Assembly (NCBI GenBank): GCA_964511405.1
Contig: CAZEFK010000013.1
Coordinates: 1-48,826 of the forward strand
Length of the DNA stretch: 48,826 nucleotides
Direction: 5' to 3'
Source: CAZEFK01 sp964511405
Lineage (GTDB): Bacteria; Pseudomonadota; Alphaproteobacteria; Elsterales; Elsteraceae
Shown here: in pieces, positions 1 through 9,063 of the stretch
Layout: every line of letters begins with the position of its first letter
How positions within the stretch are numbered: position 1 is the first letter of the stretch
Notes under the pieces: generated by a model
What the model saw: only the letters and a program-made list of their open reading frames with translations
What the model was told of the DNA's origin: nothing
Database searches by the model: none
Translations under genes and position numbers: made by a program

Positions 1-1085
1 GCGCCGGCGGCGGCTCGATCGCCTGGATCGACGCCATGGGGCGCATCCAGACCGGGCCGGAGAGCGCGGCATCGGAGCCGGGGCCTGCCTGCTACCAGCG
101 CGGCGGGACGCGGCCGGCGATCACCGACGCCGACCTGGTGCTGGGCAAGATCGATCCCGACAACTTCGCCGGTGGCGCGATCCGCCTGTCGGTGGCCAAG
201 GCCCAGTCGGCCATCACCGTCGACGTCGGCAGCCGCCTGGCCATGACCCCGCTGTCCGCCGCCTTCGGCATCAGCGAGGTCGTGGACGAGAACATGGCGA
301 ACGCCGCCCGCGTCCACGCCGTCGAGAGCGGCAAGACCATCTCCGACAACGTGATGATCGCCTTCGGCGGGGCGGCGCCGCTGCATGCGGCGCGGCTATG
401 CGAGAAGCTGGGCATCGACCTGTGCCTGGTGCCGCCGGGGGCCGGGGTCGGGTCGGCGATCGGCTTCCTCAAGGCGCCGTTCGGCTACGAGGCCGTCGTG
501 TCGAAGCTGACGCCGCTGTCGCGCTTCGACGCCGACGCGGCCACTCGGCTGATCGGCGACCTGAAGGCGACCGCCGAGCGGTTCGTCCGCGCCGGCACGG
601 CCGGGCCCCTCGTCACCGAGATCACGGCGTTCATGCGCTATGCCGGGCAGGGGTGGGAGATCCCGGTCCCGCTGGCCGACCGGAAGTTCGAGGCCGCCGA
701 CGCCACCGCGATCCACGAGGCCTTCCGCGAGGCTTATGCGCGCTTCTTCGGCCGCGCGATCGACGGCCTCGACGGGCTCGAGATCGAGATCGTGACCTGG
801 TCGGTGAAGGTCCAGGACGAGCGTCCGGCGCCGCCGCGCCATGCCCTCGACCGGACCGGGCACCGGACCGCCGGGGGCCCGACGCGGGCGGTGTTCGACC
901 CGGCCCGCGGCAGCCCCTTGGCCAGCACGATCGTCGAGCGCACGGCGCTCGTCCCGGGGACGCGGGTCGAAGGCCCGGCCGTCATCGTCGAGCGCGAGAC
1001 GTCGACGGTGGTCACCTCGACCTTCGATGCCGTGCTGCAGGGCGACGGCTCCCTGCTTCTCGTCCGCAAAGGAACCGGTGCATGA
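1..1085 (+). CDS. hyuA: Hydantoinase/oxoprolinase subunit A, 3' part (5' end outside window)
   Basis: The frame is open from base 3 and reads AGGGSIAWID, the glycine-rich signature of the N-methylhydantoinase A / 5-oxoprolinase A family, followed by TGPESAASEPGPACY and the FGGAAPLHA motif. About 360 C-terminal residues are present, half of the usual 680-700. The ATG at 36 is internal, not the start. Known family members are ATP-dependent amidohydrolases that open cyclic imides such as hydantoins, oxoproline or (with a third subunit) acetone; the A subunit carries the ASKHA-type nucleotide-binding fold. The stop overlaps the start of hyuB (ATGA at 1082-1085), so the two are translationally coupled and presumably form one heteromer. 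Family is secure; the substrate is not. Confidence 0.93.
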   Translation, partial: AGGGSIAWIDAMGRIQTGPESAASEPGPACYQRGGTRPAITDADLVLGKIDPDNFAGGAIRLSVAKAQSAITVDVGSRLAMTPLSAAFGISEVVDENMANAARVHAVESGKTISDNVMIAFGGAAPLHAARLCEKLGIDLCLVPPGAGVGSAIGFLKAPFGYEAVVSKLTPLSRFDADAATRLIGDLKATAERFVRAGTAGPLVTEITAFMRYAGQGWEIPVPLADRKFEAADATAIHEAFREAYARFFGRAIDGLDGLEIEIVTWSVKVQDERPAPPRHALDRTGHRTAGGPTRAVFDPARGSPLASTIVERTALVPGTRVEGPAVIVERETSTVVTSTFDAVLQGDGSLLLVRKGTGA

Positions 1086-2710
1086 GCGAGATCGACGATA
1101 TCCGCATGCAGGTCATGTGGAACCGGCTTGTCTCCGTGGTCGAGGAGCAGGCGATGACGCTGCTGCGCACCGCCTTCTCGACCTCGGTGCGCGAGGCCGG
1201 GGACCTGTCGGCCGGCGTGTTCGACCGCGACGGCCAGATGCTGGCCCAGGCCGTGACCGGCACGCCCGGCCACGTCAACACGATGGCCGAGGCGGTGCTC
1301 AACTTCATCGCCGAGATCCCGCGCGCCGAGACCTATGAAGGGGACACCTACGTCACCAACGATCCGTGGAAGGGCACCGGGCACCTGCACGACATCACGA
1401 TGGTGTCGCCGTCCTTTCTCGACGGCGAGCTGATCGGCTATTTCGCCTGCACCGCACATGTGGTCGATGTCGGCGGCCGCGGTTTCGGCGCCGACGGCAA
1501 GTCGGTCTACGAGGAAGGCCTGCAGCTGCCGATCATGAAGTTCGCCGAGCGCGGCGTGGTGAACAAGGACCTGGTGCGGATCGTCCGCCAGAACGTGCGC
1601 GAGCCCAACCAGGTCGTGGGCGACTTCTACTCCCTGGCCGCGTGCAACGATGTCGGCCACCGCCGCCTGGTGGAGATGATGCGCGAGATCGGCCTGACCT
1701 CGCTCGAGCCGCTGGGTGCCTTCATCTTCTCGCGCACCCGGGCGGCGATGGCCGAGCGCATCCGGGCGCTGCCTCACGGGCGCTGGAACAACACGCTGAC
1801 GACCGACGGCTATGACGAGCCGATCACGCTGCGCGCCTGCCTGACGATCGGCGAGGGCACGGTCCATGTCGACTTCGACGGCAGCGCGCCGTTGAGCCGC
1901 TGGGGCATCAACGTGCCGGTCATCTACACCAAGGCTTACGCCTCCTATGCGCTTAAATGCATCGTGGCGCCCGACGTGCCGAACAACGCGGCGTCGCTGG
2001 CCGCCTTCACCATCTCGTCGCCGCCGAACATCCTGGCGGCCGAGCGCCCGGCGCCGGTCAGCGTCCGCCATGTCATCGGTCACATGGTCCCCGACCTGGT
2101 GCTCGGTGCCCTGGCCAAGGCCCTGCCCGGACGGATCCTGGCCGAGGGGGCGGGCGCGCTGTGGAACATCCACATCTCCGTGCGGCCCAGCGACGGCGCG
2201 GCGGGGCGGCGCGCCGAGGTGTTGATGTTCAACTCCGGCGGCATGGGCGCGCGGCCGGCGATCGACGGCCTGTCGGCCACCGCCTTCCCGTCCGGCGTGC
2301 ACACCATGCCGATCGAGGCGACCGAGCAGGCCGGGCCGATCGTGATCTGGCGCAAGGAGCTGCGGCCGGACTCCGGCGGCGACGGCACCTTCCGCGGCGG
2401 GTTGGGCCAGGTGATCGAGATCGCGGCCGAAGACGGCCACGAGTTCGATTTCTCGGCCATGTTCGACCGCGTCGCGCATCCGGCCCAGGGCCGCGAAGGC
2501 GGCGGCGCCGGCGCGCCCGGGTCGGTCGCGCTCGACGACGGCACGCGGATGCGGACCAAGGGCTGGCAGCATGTCCCGGCCGGGCGTCGCCTGGTGCTGA
2601 AGGTGCCGGGCGGCGGCGGTTACGGCCCGCCGGCCGGGCGCAGCGCCGAGGCCCGCGCCGAAGACCGACGCAAAGGCTATGTTACGGACCCCACCACGAA
2701 GGCCAACTGA
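1082..2710 (+). CDS. hyuB: Hydantoinase B / oxoprolinase family subunit B
   Basis: A 542-residue protein of usual HyuB length. The start at 1082 is chosen because it overlaps the hyuA stop and gives the typical N-terminus with VMWNRLVSVVEEQA and TSVREAGDLSAGVFD, followed by PGHVNTM and TNDPWKGTGHLHDI. The C-terminus has the glycine-rich GGDGTFRGGLGQ and PGGGGYGPP segments common to the family. It pairs with HyuA in ATP-dependent opening of cyclic amides. The stop overlaps the aminotransferase start (TGATG around 2710). An upstream open stretch in the same frame from 398 is a shadow of hyuA. Substrate not determinable. Confidence 0.95.
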   Translation: MSEIDDIRMQVMWNRLVSVVEEQAMTLLRTAFSTSVREAGDLSAGVFDRDGQMLAQAVTGTPGHVNTMAEAVLNFIAEIPRAETYEGDTYVTNDPWKGTGHLHDITMVSPSFLDGELIGYFACTAHVVDVGGRGFGADGKSVYEEGLQLPIMKFAERGVVNKDLVRIVRQNVREPNQVVGDFYSLAACNDVGHRRLVEMMREIGLTSLEPLGAFIFSRTRAAMAERIRALPHGRWNNTLTTDGYDEPITLRACLTIGEGTVHVDFDGSAPLSRWGINVPVIYTKAYASYALKCIVAPDVPNNAASLAAFTISSPPNILAAERPAPVSVRHVIGHMVPDLVLGALAKALPGRILAEGAGALWNIHISVRPSDGAAGRRAEVLMFNSGGMGARPAIDGLSATAFPSGVHTMPIEATEQAGPIVIWRKELRPDSGGDGTFRGGLGQVIEIAAEDGHEFDFSAMFDRVAHPAQGREGGGAGAPGSVALDDGTRMRTKGWQHVPAGRRLVLKVPGGGGYGPPAGRSAEARAEDRRKGYVTDPTTKAN

Positions 2711-3930
2711 TGAGCTACCTCGCTTCGCGCCTGGCGGCGGTTCGCCCGTCGGCCTCGATGGCCGTGTCGCAAGCCGCCAAGGCGCTCGCCGCGCAAGGCA
2801 TCGACGTGATCGACCTGGGGCTGGGCGAGCCCGACTTTCCGACCCCGGCGCACATCGTCGACGCGGCCGACGCCGCCGCCCGGGCCGGCGATACGCTCTA
2901 TACCGCGTCCGCCGGCACGCCGGCGGTCCGCGCCGCGATTGCCGGCAAGTTCCAGCGGGAGAACGGCCTCGCCTATCCGGCCGAGCAGATCCTGGTCGCG
3001 AACGGCGCCAAGCAGGTCATCTTCAATGCCCTGATGGCGACCCTCAACCCGGGGGATGAGGTGATCGTCCCCGCCCCGTACTTCGTCTCGTATCCCGAGA
3101 CGGTGAAGCTGCTGGACGGCGTTCCGGTGGCCGTCCCCTGCCGGGCGGAAGACGGATTCCGGCTGACGCCGGAGCGGCTCGAAGCCGCGATCACCCCGCG
3201 CACCAAGTGGCTGCTCCTCAACATGCCCAGCAACCCGTCGGGCGCGGTCTATTCCGAGCCCGAGCTCGCCGCCCTGGGACGGGTCGTCGAGCGCCACCCC
3301 GGGGTGCTCGTCCTCTCGGACGAGATCTACGAGCACATCCTGTTCGACGGCCGTGGGTTCGTGTCGCTGGGCACGGCTTGCCCCTGGCTCGCCGATCGCG
3401 CGCTGATCGTCAACGGCGTGTCCAAGGCCTACGCCATGACCGGCTGGCGCGTCGGCTACGCCGCCGGCCCGAAGCCGCTCATCCAGGCGATGGCGACCAT
3501 CCAGAGCCAGTCCTGCACGTCCGTGTGCTCGATCGCCCAGGCCGCGACGGTCGCGGCGCTGACTGGCCCGCAGGACGAGGTGGCGCGGTTCCGGACGGTC
3601 TTCCAGCAGCGCCGCGACCTGGTCGTCGCGGGCATCAGCCGGATCGCCGGCCTGACCCTCGATGCGCCGCCCGGCGCCTTCTACGCCTATATCGGCTGCG
3701 CCGGCCTGATCGGGGCCCTCACGGCACGCGGCGAGATCCTGACCGACGACGCCGCCGTCGCCCGCTATCTGCTGGACGAGGCGCGGGTCGCCGCGGTGCC
3801 GGGCGCCGCCTACGGCCTGTCGCCGTTCTTCCGCATCTCCACAGCCACGTCCGAGGCGGTGCTGACCGAGGCGATCGCGCGGATCGAGCGCGCGGTGGCC
3901 AAGCTGGGCGCCGCCGGGAGGGCCGCATGA
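2710..3930 (+). CDS. Class I pyridoxal-phosphate aminotransferase (aspartate aminotransferase-like)
   Basis: A 406-residue fold-type I aminotransferase. Visible are the N-terminal LGLGEPDFPTP substrate-loop motif, the NMPSNPSG motif around residue 172, SDEIYEH, the PLP-binding lysine in SKAYAMTGWRVGY (K239) and the carboxylate-binding arginine in FFRISTATS (R375). This is the bacterial aspartate/prephenate aminotransferase subgroup. It starts inside the hyuB stop and ends inside the start of the next gene, so it is part of one coupled operon. Amino-group transfer next to a hydantoinase suggests further breakdown of the amino acid released by ring opening (inference). Amino acid specificity cannot be read from the sequence. 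Confidence 0.93.
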   Translation: MSYLASRLAAVRPSASMAVSQAAKALAAQGIDVIDLGLGEPDFPTPAHIVDAADAAARAGDTLYTASAGTPAVRAAIAGKFQRENGLAYPAEQILVANGAKQVIFNALMATLNPGDEVIVPAPYFVSYPETVKLLDGVPVAVPCRAEDGFRLTPERLEAAITPRTKWLLLNMPSNPSGAVYSEPELAALGRVVERHPGVLVLSDEIYEHILFDGRGFVSLGTACPWLADRALIVNGVSKAYAMTGWRVGYAAGPKPLIQAMATIQSQSCTSVCSIAQAATVAALTGPQDEVARFRTVFQQRRDLVVAGISRIAGLTLDAPPGAFYAYIGCAGLIGALTARGEILTDDAAVARYLLDEARVAAVPGAAYGLSPFFRISTATSEAVLTEAIARIERAVAKLGAAGRAA

Positions 3931-4748
3931 CCGAGCCGCGCTACCAGCGAATCCTGATCACCGGGGCGAACGGGCGGCTCGGCAGCCGGCTGCGGCACGG
4001 CCTGGCGCCGCTGGCGCACCGCCTGCGCCTGTCCGATCGCGGGCCCATCGCCGACCTGGCGCCCCACGAGGAGGGCGTCGTCTGCGAGCTTGCCGACGCC
4101 GCGGCGGTGCTGGCGGCGGCGGCGGGCGTCGACGCGATCGTCCATTTCGGCGGCGCCGCTTTGGAAAGCCCCTGGGCGGAGATCCTCGCCTCCAACATCC
4201 AGGGCGGCTACAACCTCTACGAGGCGGCGCGCCGGCAGGGCGTGCGCCGCGTCGTCTTCGCGTCCTCGGTCCACGCCATCGGCTATCACCCGCTGGAGGC
4301 GCAGATCGACGCCGCGGCGCCGCATCGCCCGGACAGCCTGTACGGCCTGTCGAAGTGCTTCGTCGAAGACCTGGGCCGGCTATATTGGGACAAGTTCGGC
4401 ATCGAGAGCGTCTGCCTGCGCATCTTCTCGTCGTTTCCCGAGCCGGCGGACCGGCGCATGCTGTGGTCCTGGCTGTCGTTCGACGATTGCGTGCGCCTGG
4501 TTGCGGCGAGCCTGACCGCCCCCCGGGTCGGCCATACCATCGCCTTCGGCATGTCGGACAACGCCGTCAAGCCGGTCGACAATCGGCTGGCGGCCCACCT
4601 CGGCTTCCGCCCGATCGACTCGACCGAGCCGTTCCGCGCGGCCGTCGAGGCGCGATTGCCGCCGGCCGATCCGAAGGCGCCGGCAACCGCCCTGCTCGGC
4701 GGCTGGTTCGTCGATCTCGGGCATCCCGACGATGCGGCGAAATCCTGA
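3927..4748 (+). CDS. NAD-dependent epimerase/dehydratase family, uronate dehydrogenase-like
   Basis: A 273-residue extended SDR with a Rossmann motif TGANGRLGS (residues 12-20), ASSVHAIGYH carrying the active-site serine, and the catalytic YGLSK (Y139, K143). The sequence pattern VHFGGAALESPW, RPDSLYGLSK, RMLWSWLSFDD and a short C-terminus matches uronate dehydrogenase, which oxidises glucuronate or galacturonate to aldaro-lactone with NAD. ATGA overlap (3927-3930) with the aminotransferase puts it in the hyu operon, an odd partnership because uronates and hydantoins do not share a known pathway. A related NAD-dependent oxidation of a cyclic hemiacetal is the alternative. Confidence 0.8.
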   Translation: MTEPRYQRILITGANGRLGSRLRHGLAPLAHRLRLSDRGPIADLAPHEEGVVCELADAAAVLAAAAGVDAIVHFGGAALESPWAEILASNIQGGYNLYEAARRQGVRRVVFASSVHAIGYHPLEAQIDAAAPHRPDSLYGLSKCFVEDLGRLYWDKFGIESVCLRIFSSFPEPADRRMLWSWLSFDDCVRLVAASLTAPRVGHTIAFGMSDNAVKPVDNRLAAHLGFRPIDSTEPFRAAVEARLPPADPKAPATALLGGWFVDLGHPDDAAKS

Positions 4749-4830
4749 GAGGCTGCTGGTCGTTCCTGGGGCAGCGAGCATCTGATATGGATCGCCCGAC
4801 GGTCGCGGACCGCACGGGGAACGAGCGAAC

Positions 4831-5760
4831 ATGTCGCAACAGGTGCGCCTGCCGCCGCTCAACGCGCTGCGCGTCTTTCACGCGGTCATGCGCCACGGCA
4901 GCTTTCGGAGTGCCGCCGACGAGCTGCTGGTGACGCCCCAGGCGGTGAGCCAGCAGATCAAGCTTTTGGAAGATACGCTGTCGGTCGCGCTGTTTGAGCG
5001 GAAGGGCTGGGTCATCGAGTCGACGGAGCAGGCCATCCTGCTGGCCCGCTACATTCAGGCCGGCTTCGACGAGTTCAGCGAAGGTATCCGCCGGGTCACC
5101 AACGTGACCTACCGCAATCGCATCAATGTCAATGCCAGCCCCTATTTCGCATCCCGCTACTTGATCGATCGGTTGGAGCGGTTTCGCGACCGTCTGCCGG
5201 GCGCCGACCTGCGGCTGACCACCATGGTCACCCTGCCGGATTTCGCCGCCGACGACGTGGATGTCGCGATCCAGTGGGGCTTCGGCGCCTGGAAGGATGT
5301 CGAATATCGATTGCTGGTCCGCGACCCCAAGGTGATCTGCTGCGCGCCGGCGCTCGCGCACCGGATCGCCGTGCCCGCCGACCTGATTGCCGTGCGGCTG
5401 CTGCATCTGATCCACGGCAGGACGGTGTGGACCCGAGCGCTGCGCCATCTGGGCGTGGAACCACCGGACCTCGCCGACGAGATCCAGTTCGACGACGCCG
5501 CGACGATGCGCCGGGCTGCGCTGTCCGGGCTGGGGGTCGGATTGCTCTCGGTCGCCGACGCCCTCGAGGACATCCAGGCAGGCCGGCTGGTTGCGCCGCT
5601 CGGGGTCGATGCCCTGACCAGCATGGATCTGGCCGACATCCCGGGATTTTATCTGATCCTGCCGCGCGCCCATCGCCGCGTGAAAAGCATCGCGCTGTTC
5701 TGCGACTGGGTCCTGTCCGAAGACTGGTCGACGCCGTTGCCGGCACCCCGGATCGGCTGA
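4831..5760 (+). CDS. LysR-family transcriptional regulator, GcvA-like
   Basis: A 309-residue LysR protein. Residues 5-65 form the winged HTH (LPPLNALRVFHAVMRHGSF, then AADELLVTPQAVSQQIKLLE), the GcvA-type variant with PPLNALRVF. The rest is the periplasmic-binding-like effector domain. It is co-directional with the hyu operon 82 bp upstream and precedes the ABC importer gene by 293 bp on the same strand. It could control either; LysR proteins usually act on adjacent genes, often divergent, and here neither neighbour is divergent. Ribosome-binding signal before the ATG is weak (GGGGAACGAGCG). Confidence 0.92.
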   Translation: MSQQVRLPPLNALRVFHAVMRHGSFRSAADELLVTPQAVSQQIKLLEDTLSVALFERKGWVIESTEQAILLARYIQAGFDEFSEGIRRVTNVTYRNRINVNASPYFASRYLIDRLERFRDRLPGADLRLTTMVTLPDFAADDVDVAIQWGFGAWKDVEYRLLVRDPKVICCAPALAHRIAVPADLIAVRLLHLIHGRTVWTRALRHLGVEPPDLADEIQFDDAATMRRAALSGLGVGLLSVADALEDIQAGRLVAPLGVDALTSMDLADIPGFYLILPRAHRRVKSIALFCDWVLSEDWSTPLPAPRIG

Positions 5761-6053
5761 CGTGACCGACGCGGATACGCGTCGCGGATCGTCTCGACCG
5801 CCGTGATCATCGCCGTGGGTCTCGACCGTGATGGGCCGTTTCCCGGTCTTGATGTCGGCTGCGGTCTTGCCCGCGGCGACATCGCCCTGAAACCGCCGGC
5901 GTCGCCCGCAGACCGATGTGCCGATCGTCCTTTGACAGCAGTGAAATATCACAATATCCTACGCTCGCCGCCGCCGATCTGAAGCGGACCGTGAGGCTTG
6001 GCGGCCACGAGGCGGTCCGGCCGGCGACAAGGCGCTGCCAAGGAGGAAATCGA
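5761..6053. other. 293-bp intergenic region ahead of the ABC importer operon
   Basis: No supported gene. The first 170 bp is GC-rich with short open frames on both strands that match nothing I recognise. The last 120 bp is less GC-rich and holds the GTGA-N4-TCAC motif at 5941 and the AGGAGG ribosome-binding site at 6041. It presumably carries the importer promoter. Confidence 0.6.
5941..5957 (+). promoter_or_regulatory. Putative operator, importer copy (GTGA-N4-TCAC)
   Basis: GTGAAATATCAC followed by AATAT, an inverted repeat of GTGA/TCAC with a 4-bp spacer. The same 17-bp string recurs with two C/T differences at 13378-13394, in the divergent promoter between the acid-sugar dehydratase and GntR genes. 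Its position about 100 bp before the importer binding-protein gene fits a shared regulator site, most likely for the GntR protein at 13445 (inference). Confidence 0.6.
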
Positions 6054-7301
6054 ATGACGGCATGGACGTGTCCGATGCGCCGCATCGCGATCGCGGGCAT
6101 CCTGGCCCTTGCTCTGGCGCCCGGGGCCGGTCGCGCCGCGGAGACCGGGCGGGAGGTCATCAGCTTTGCCGGCGTGACCTTCACCGAGGCCGGGCGCGGC
6201 GACAAGCTGAAGGCCTGGGTCGAGCAGTTCAACCGATCGCAGGACAAGATCGAGGTGCAGCCGCTGGGCATGCCCTTCGCGGCGTTCGCCAACACGATCT
6301 TCACTCAGATGGGCGGCGGCGGTGGTCCGGATCTCGTCCGGTTCGACCAAATCGATTTCTACAGCGCCGTGGCAGCCGGGCGGGTGCTGCCGCTCGACGA
6401 CGTGATCCGGGATGCCGACTATCGGTTCACGGCACCCGACAAATACTCGAAGGTCGGCGGCAAGCGGTATGCCGTGCCGTTCGAGATCAGCAACTATGTG
6501 CTGCTGTACAACCGGTCCCTGCTCAAGCCGGGCAGCCTGCCGGCCGACTTCCCGGCATTCCTGGCGGCGGCCAAGGCCGCGACCGGCAACGGCATCTATG
6601 GGTTCGCCTTCCGGGCGACCATGGCGGAGCGGCCGGGCTTCTGGCAGGACCTGTGCAACTTCGTCTACGGGTTCGGGGGCCGCTGGTCGGACGATCAGGG
6701 CAACCTGACCCTGAACAGCCCCAAGGTGGTCGAGGGCATCGCCGCCTACAAGGCGGCCTACGACGCCGGCGTCATCCCCAAGGGCGCCGACGCCGCCACC
6801 TACCGGCGCATGTTCTGGGAAGGCAAGCTGGCGATGGAGATCGACAATGGCGGGGTCGCCGCGATCCTCAACGCCCAGGCCCCGGAGCTGCCGCTCGCCG
6901 CCGCGCCGTCGCCGTTCCCGACCCGGGCGCAGGGCCTCGTGCTGGCGCCGCTCACCGTCAACGCCAACACCAAGCACAAGGCGGCCGCGCTGACCTTCCT
7001 GAAATGGGTCCTCGAGCCCGCGAACCAGGCTGCGCTCCAGGACATCCTGGGCGCCAGCAATGTCGCCACGGTCGTGCCCCGGTCCCCCGCCGACGTGGCC
7101 AGCAAGCCCTGGCTGTCGGTCTATGACGACCAGACGCCCAACAGCGTGCCCCAGCTGGTGGCGGGCCTGGAGACCAAGACCCCGGAGATCCAGCAGATCG
7201 TGCTGGAGCAAGTGCTGAAGGTGCTGCAGGGCGGCCGCGACCCGCAGAAGGCCATGGACGACGCGCAGCACCAGGCGCTGTCGCGCGTTGCGAAGAAATA
7301 G
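6054..7301 (+). CDS. ABC transporter extracellular sugar-binding protein
   Basis: A 415-residue family 1 solute-binding protein. The ATG at 6054 is preceded by a strong AGGAGG at 6041. The N-terminus has a Sec signal peptide (basic MRR, then IAIAGILALALA, cleavage probably after AGRA near residue 28). MalE/UgpB-type segments follow: FNRSQDKIEVQ, GGGPDLVRFDQ, VPFEISNYVLLYN and the tryptophan/aspartate-rich C-terminal lobe. It should capture a sugar or sugar-acid ligand in the periplasm for the permeases encoded directly downstream (4 bp away). The ligand is unknown; nearby idonate and acid-sugar enzymes point to a sugar acid or related polyol. Confidence 0.93.
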   Translation: MTAWTCPMRRIAIAGILALALAPGAGRAAETGREVISFAGVTFTEAGRGDKLKAWVEQFNRSQDKIEVQPLGMPFAAFANTIFTQMGGGGGPDLVRFDQIDFYSAVAAGRVLPLDDVIRDADYRFTAPDKYSKVGGKRYAVPFEISNYVLLYNRSLLKPGSLPADFPAFLAAAKAATGNGIYGFAFRATMAERPGFWQDLCNFVYGFGGRWSDDQGNLTLNSPKVVEGIAAYKAAYDAGVIPKGADAATYRRMFWEGKLAMEIDNGGVAAILNAQAPELPLAAAPSPFPTRAQGLVLAPLTVNANTKHKAAALTFLKWVLEPANQAALQDILGASNVATVVPRSPADVASKPWLSVYDDQTPNSVPQLVAGLETKTPEIQQIVLEQVLKVLQGGRDPQKAMDDAQHQALSRVAKK

Positions 7302-7305
7302 CAGC

Positions 7306-8223
7306 ATGGCCAGGCCGGTGCCGAGGAACGCGGGGATCGAGGGCAGCCGCTGGACGCCCTATTGGTTCATCGCCCCGGCGGCGATTTACCTGGCGGTGTT
7401 CCAGGGCTACCCGCTGATCCAGGAGCTGTTCCTGAGCGTCACCTCGACGTCGCTGCTGTCGCCCCAGGTCCACGAGCTGGTCGGGCTCGACAACTACCGG
7501 GACCTGGCCGGCGCCGACGACTTCCACGACGTGCTGCTGGTGACCGTCATCTACACGGTGGCCTGCGTCGGGCTGGCGGTCGGCCTCGGGCTCGGCGCCG
7601 CCCTGCTGCTCGACAGCCGGTTCGCCGGCCGCGGCGTGGCGCGGGCGATCGTGACCATACCCTGGGCGGCGCCGCCGGTCGCGGTCGCGCTGACCTTCAC
7701 CTGGATCTACAACGCCCAGTACGGGATCTTCGGCCATGTCCTGCGTGGTCTGGGGCTGGCGGCCGGGGCCGAGGACTGGCTGGACAGCACCAGCCTCGCG
7801 CTGCCCGCCGTCCTGTTGACCACGATCTGGCAGATCTTCCCCTTCGCATCGGTGGTCATCCTGTCGGCGCTGCAGGGGGTGTCGAGTGAGCTGCGCGAGG
7901 CCGCGGTCATGGACGGCGCCGACCGCCTCAGCGTGTTCGGCGCCGTGGTGTGGCCGACCATCCGTCCGGCGGTCATGCTGCTCGCCCTGTTCCTGACGAT
8001 CTGGTCGTTGCGCCGCTTCGACCTCATCTGGCTGATGACCCAGGGCGGGCCGATCGGCGCCACCAACACCCTGGTCGTCGAGCTCTACCGGCGCGGGTTC
8101 GTCTATCGCGATCTGGGGCAGGCCGCGGCGGTCGGCATGGTCGGGCTGGCGGTCGCCCTGGGCGTCACCCTGGTCTATATCCGCGCCGCCCATCGCGCCG
8201 AGCGCGCCCGGGCCGGCCGGTGA
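7306..8223 (+). CDS. ABC sugar transporter permease, MalF/UgpA type
   Basis: A 305-residue inner-membrane protein with about six hydrophobic segments. The permease signature (EAA loop) lies near residue 195, reading ELREAAVMDGADRLSVFG, which contacts the ATPase. The ATG at 7306 is preferred; an in-frame TTG at 7288 would overlap the previous gene. It follows the binding-protein gene by 4 bp and its stop overlaps the GTG of the second permease, so the operon order is binding protein, permease, permease, ATPase as in maltose/glycerol-3-phosphate type importers. Confidence 0.93.
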   Translation: MARPVPRNAGIEGSRWTPYWFIAPAAIYLAVFQGYPLIQELFLSVTSTSLLSPQVHELVGLDNYRDLAGADDFHDVLLVTVIYTVACVGLAVGLGLGAALLLDSRFAGRGVARAIVTIPWAAPPVAVALTFTWIYNAQYGIFGHVLRGLGLAAGAEDWLDSTSLALPAVLLTTIWQIFPFASVVILSALQGVSSELREAAVMDGADRLSVFGAVVWPTIRPAVMLLALFLTIWSLRRFDLIWLMTQGGPIGATNTLVVELYRRGFVYRDLGQAAAVGMVGLAVALGVTLVYIRAAHRAERARAGR

Positions 8224-9053
8224 GCCGCACGCTGGGCTGGCCGCAGGGACTGCGGCTGATCACCGTGGTCGCGCTGCTGGGCGTGGCGGCCTTTCCGTTC
8301 TATTGGATGCTGGTGACCTCGCTGACGCCGTCGTCCGAGCTGTTCGCATCGTCGCCGCGGCTGCTGCCGTCGATGGCCGAGATCGGGGTGTACTGGGAGG
8401 CGGTGCGGCAGCGATCGGTGGCGACCTGGCTGGCCAACAGCGCGGCCGTCGCCGTCGGCACCACTGCCCTGAGCCTGGGTCTGGCGGTGCTGCCGGCCTA
8501 TGCGCTGTCGCGCTTCCGGTTCGCGGGCAAGGGGCTGTTCGGCTTCGCCCTGTTCGCGACCCAGATGCTGCCCGAGGCGATGCTGGTCGTGCCGCTCTAC
8601 ACCGTGTTCGGCAGCCTGGGCCTGCTCAACACGCTGGGCGGCCTGATCCTGGCCAACGCCGCCTTCACGGTGCCGGTGATCACCTGGATCCTGAAGGGCG
8701 CCATCGACGGCGTTCCCGTCGACATCGAGGAGGCGGCGCGCATGGACGGCTGCTCGCGCCTCGGCACGGTGCTGGCGGTGGTGCTGCCGCTGGTGGCGCC
8801 GACCCTGGCCGCCGCCGCGGTGATCGCCTTCTTCCATGGCTGGAACGAATATGTCTTCGCCCAGACGCTGATCAGCGACGAGTCCCTGCGCACCGCGTCG
8901 GTCGGACTGGCGGGGTTCGTCGGCGAGCTGAGCACGCCGATCCACTCGGTCATGGCGGTGGGCGTCATCTATACGCTGCCGGCGGTGGTCTTCTATCTGA
9001 TGGTGCAGCGCTACGTCGTCGCCGGCATGACCGCCGGTGCCGTCAAGGGATAG
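8220..9053 (+). CDS. ABC sugar transporter permease, MalG/UgpE type
   Basis: A 277-residue permease beginning at GTG 8220, which overlaps the previous stop (GTGA). The N-terminal segment VVALLGVAAFPFYWMLVTSL is the first membrane helix of the MalG family. The EAA loop DIEEAARMDGCSRLGTVLAV is near residues 167-186. It pairs with the upstream MalF-type subunit to form the transport channel. The longer upstream reading in this frame is a shadow of the first permease. Confidence 0.93.
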   Translation: MSRTLGWPQGLRLITVVALLGVAAFPFYWMLVTSLTPSSELFASSPRLLPSMAEIGVYWEAVRQRSVATWLANSAAVAVGTTALSLGLAVLPAYALSRFRFAGKGLFGFALFATQMLPEAMLVVPLYTVFGSLGLLNTLGGLILANAAFTVPVITWILKGAIDGVPVDIEEAARMDGCSRLGTVLAVVLPLVAPTLAAAAVIAFFHGWNEYVFAQTLISDESLRTASVGLAGFVGELSTPIHSVMAVGVIYTLPAVVFYLMVQRYVVAGMTAGAVKG

Positions 9054-9063
9054 GGAAGCGGCG

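Noticed and set aside
398..1081. Upstream extension of hyuB
   Set aside because: The sequence is a frame shadow of hyuA; the ATG at 1082 gives the true family N-terminus.
734..2572. Long antisense open frame (about 610 codons) opposite hyuB
   Set aside because: It is the arginine/alanine-rich shadow of hyuAB in GC-rich DNA; no start signal and no recognisable domain.
5761..5930. Short open frames between the LysR and importer genes
   Set aside because: Compositional open frames with no start signal, no motif and no partner.
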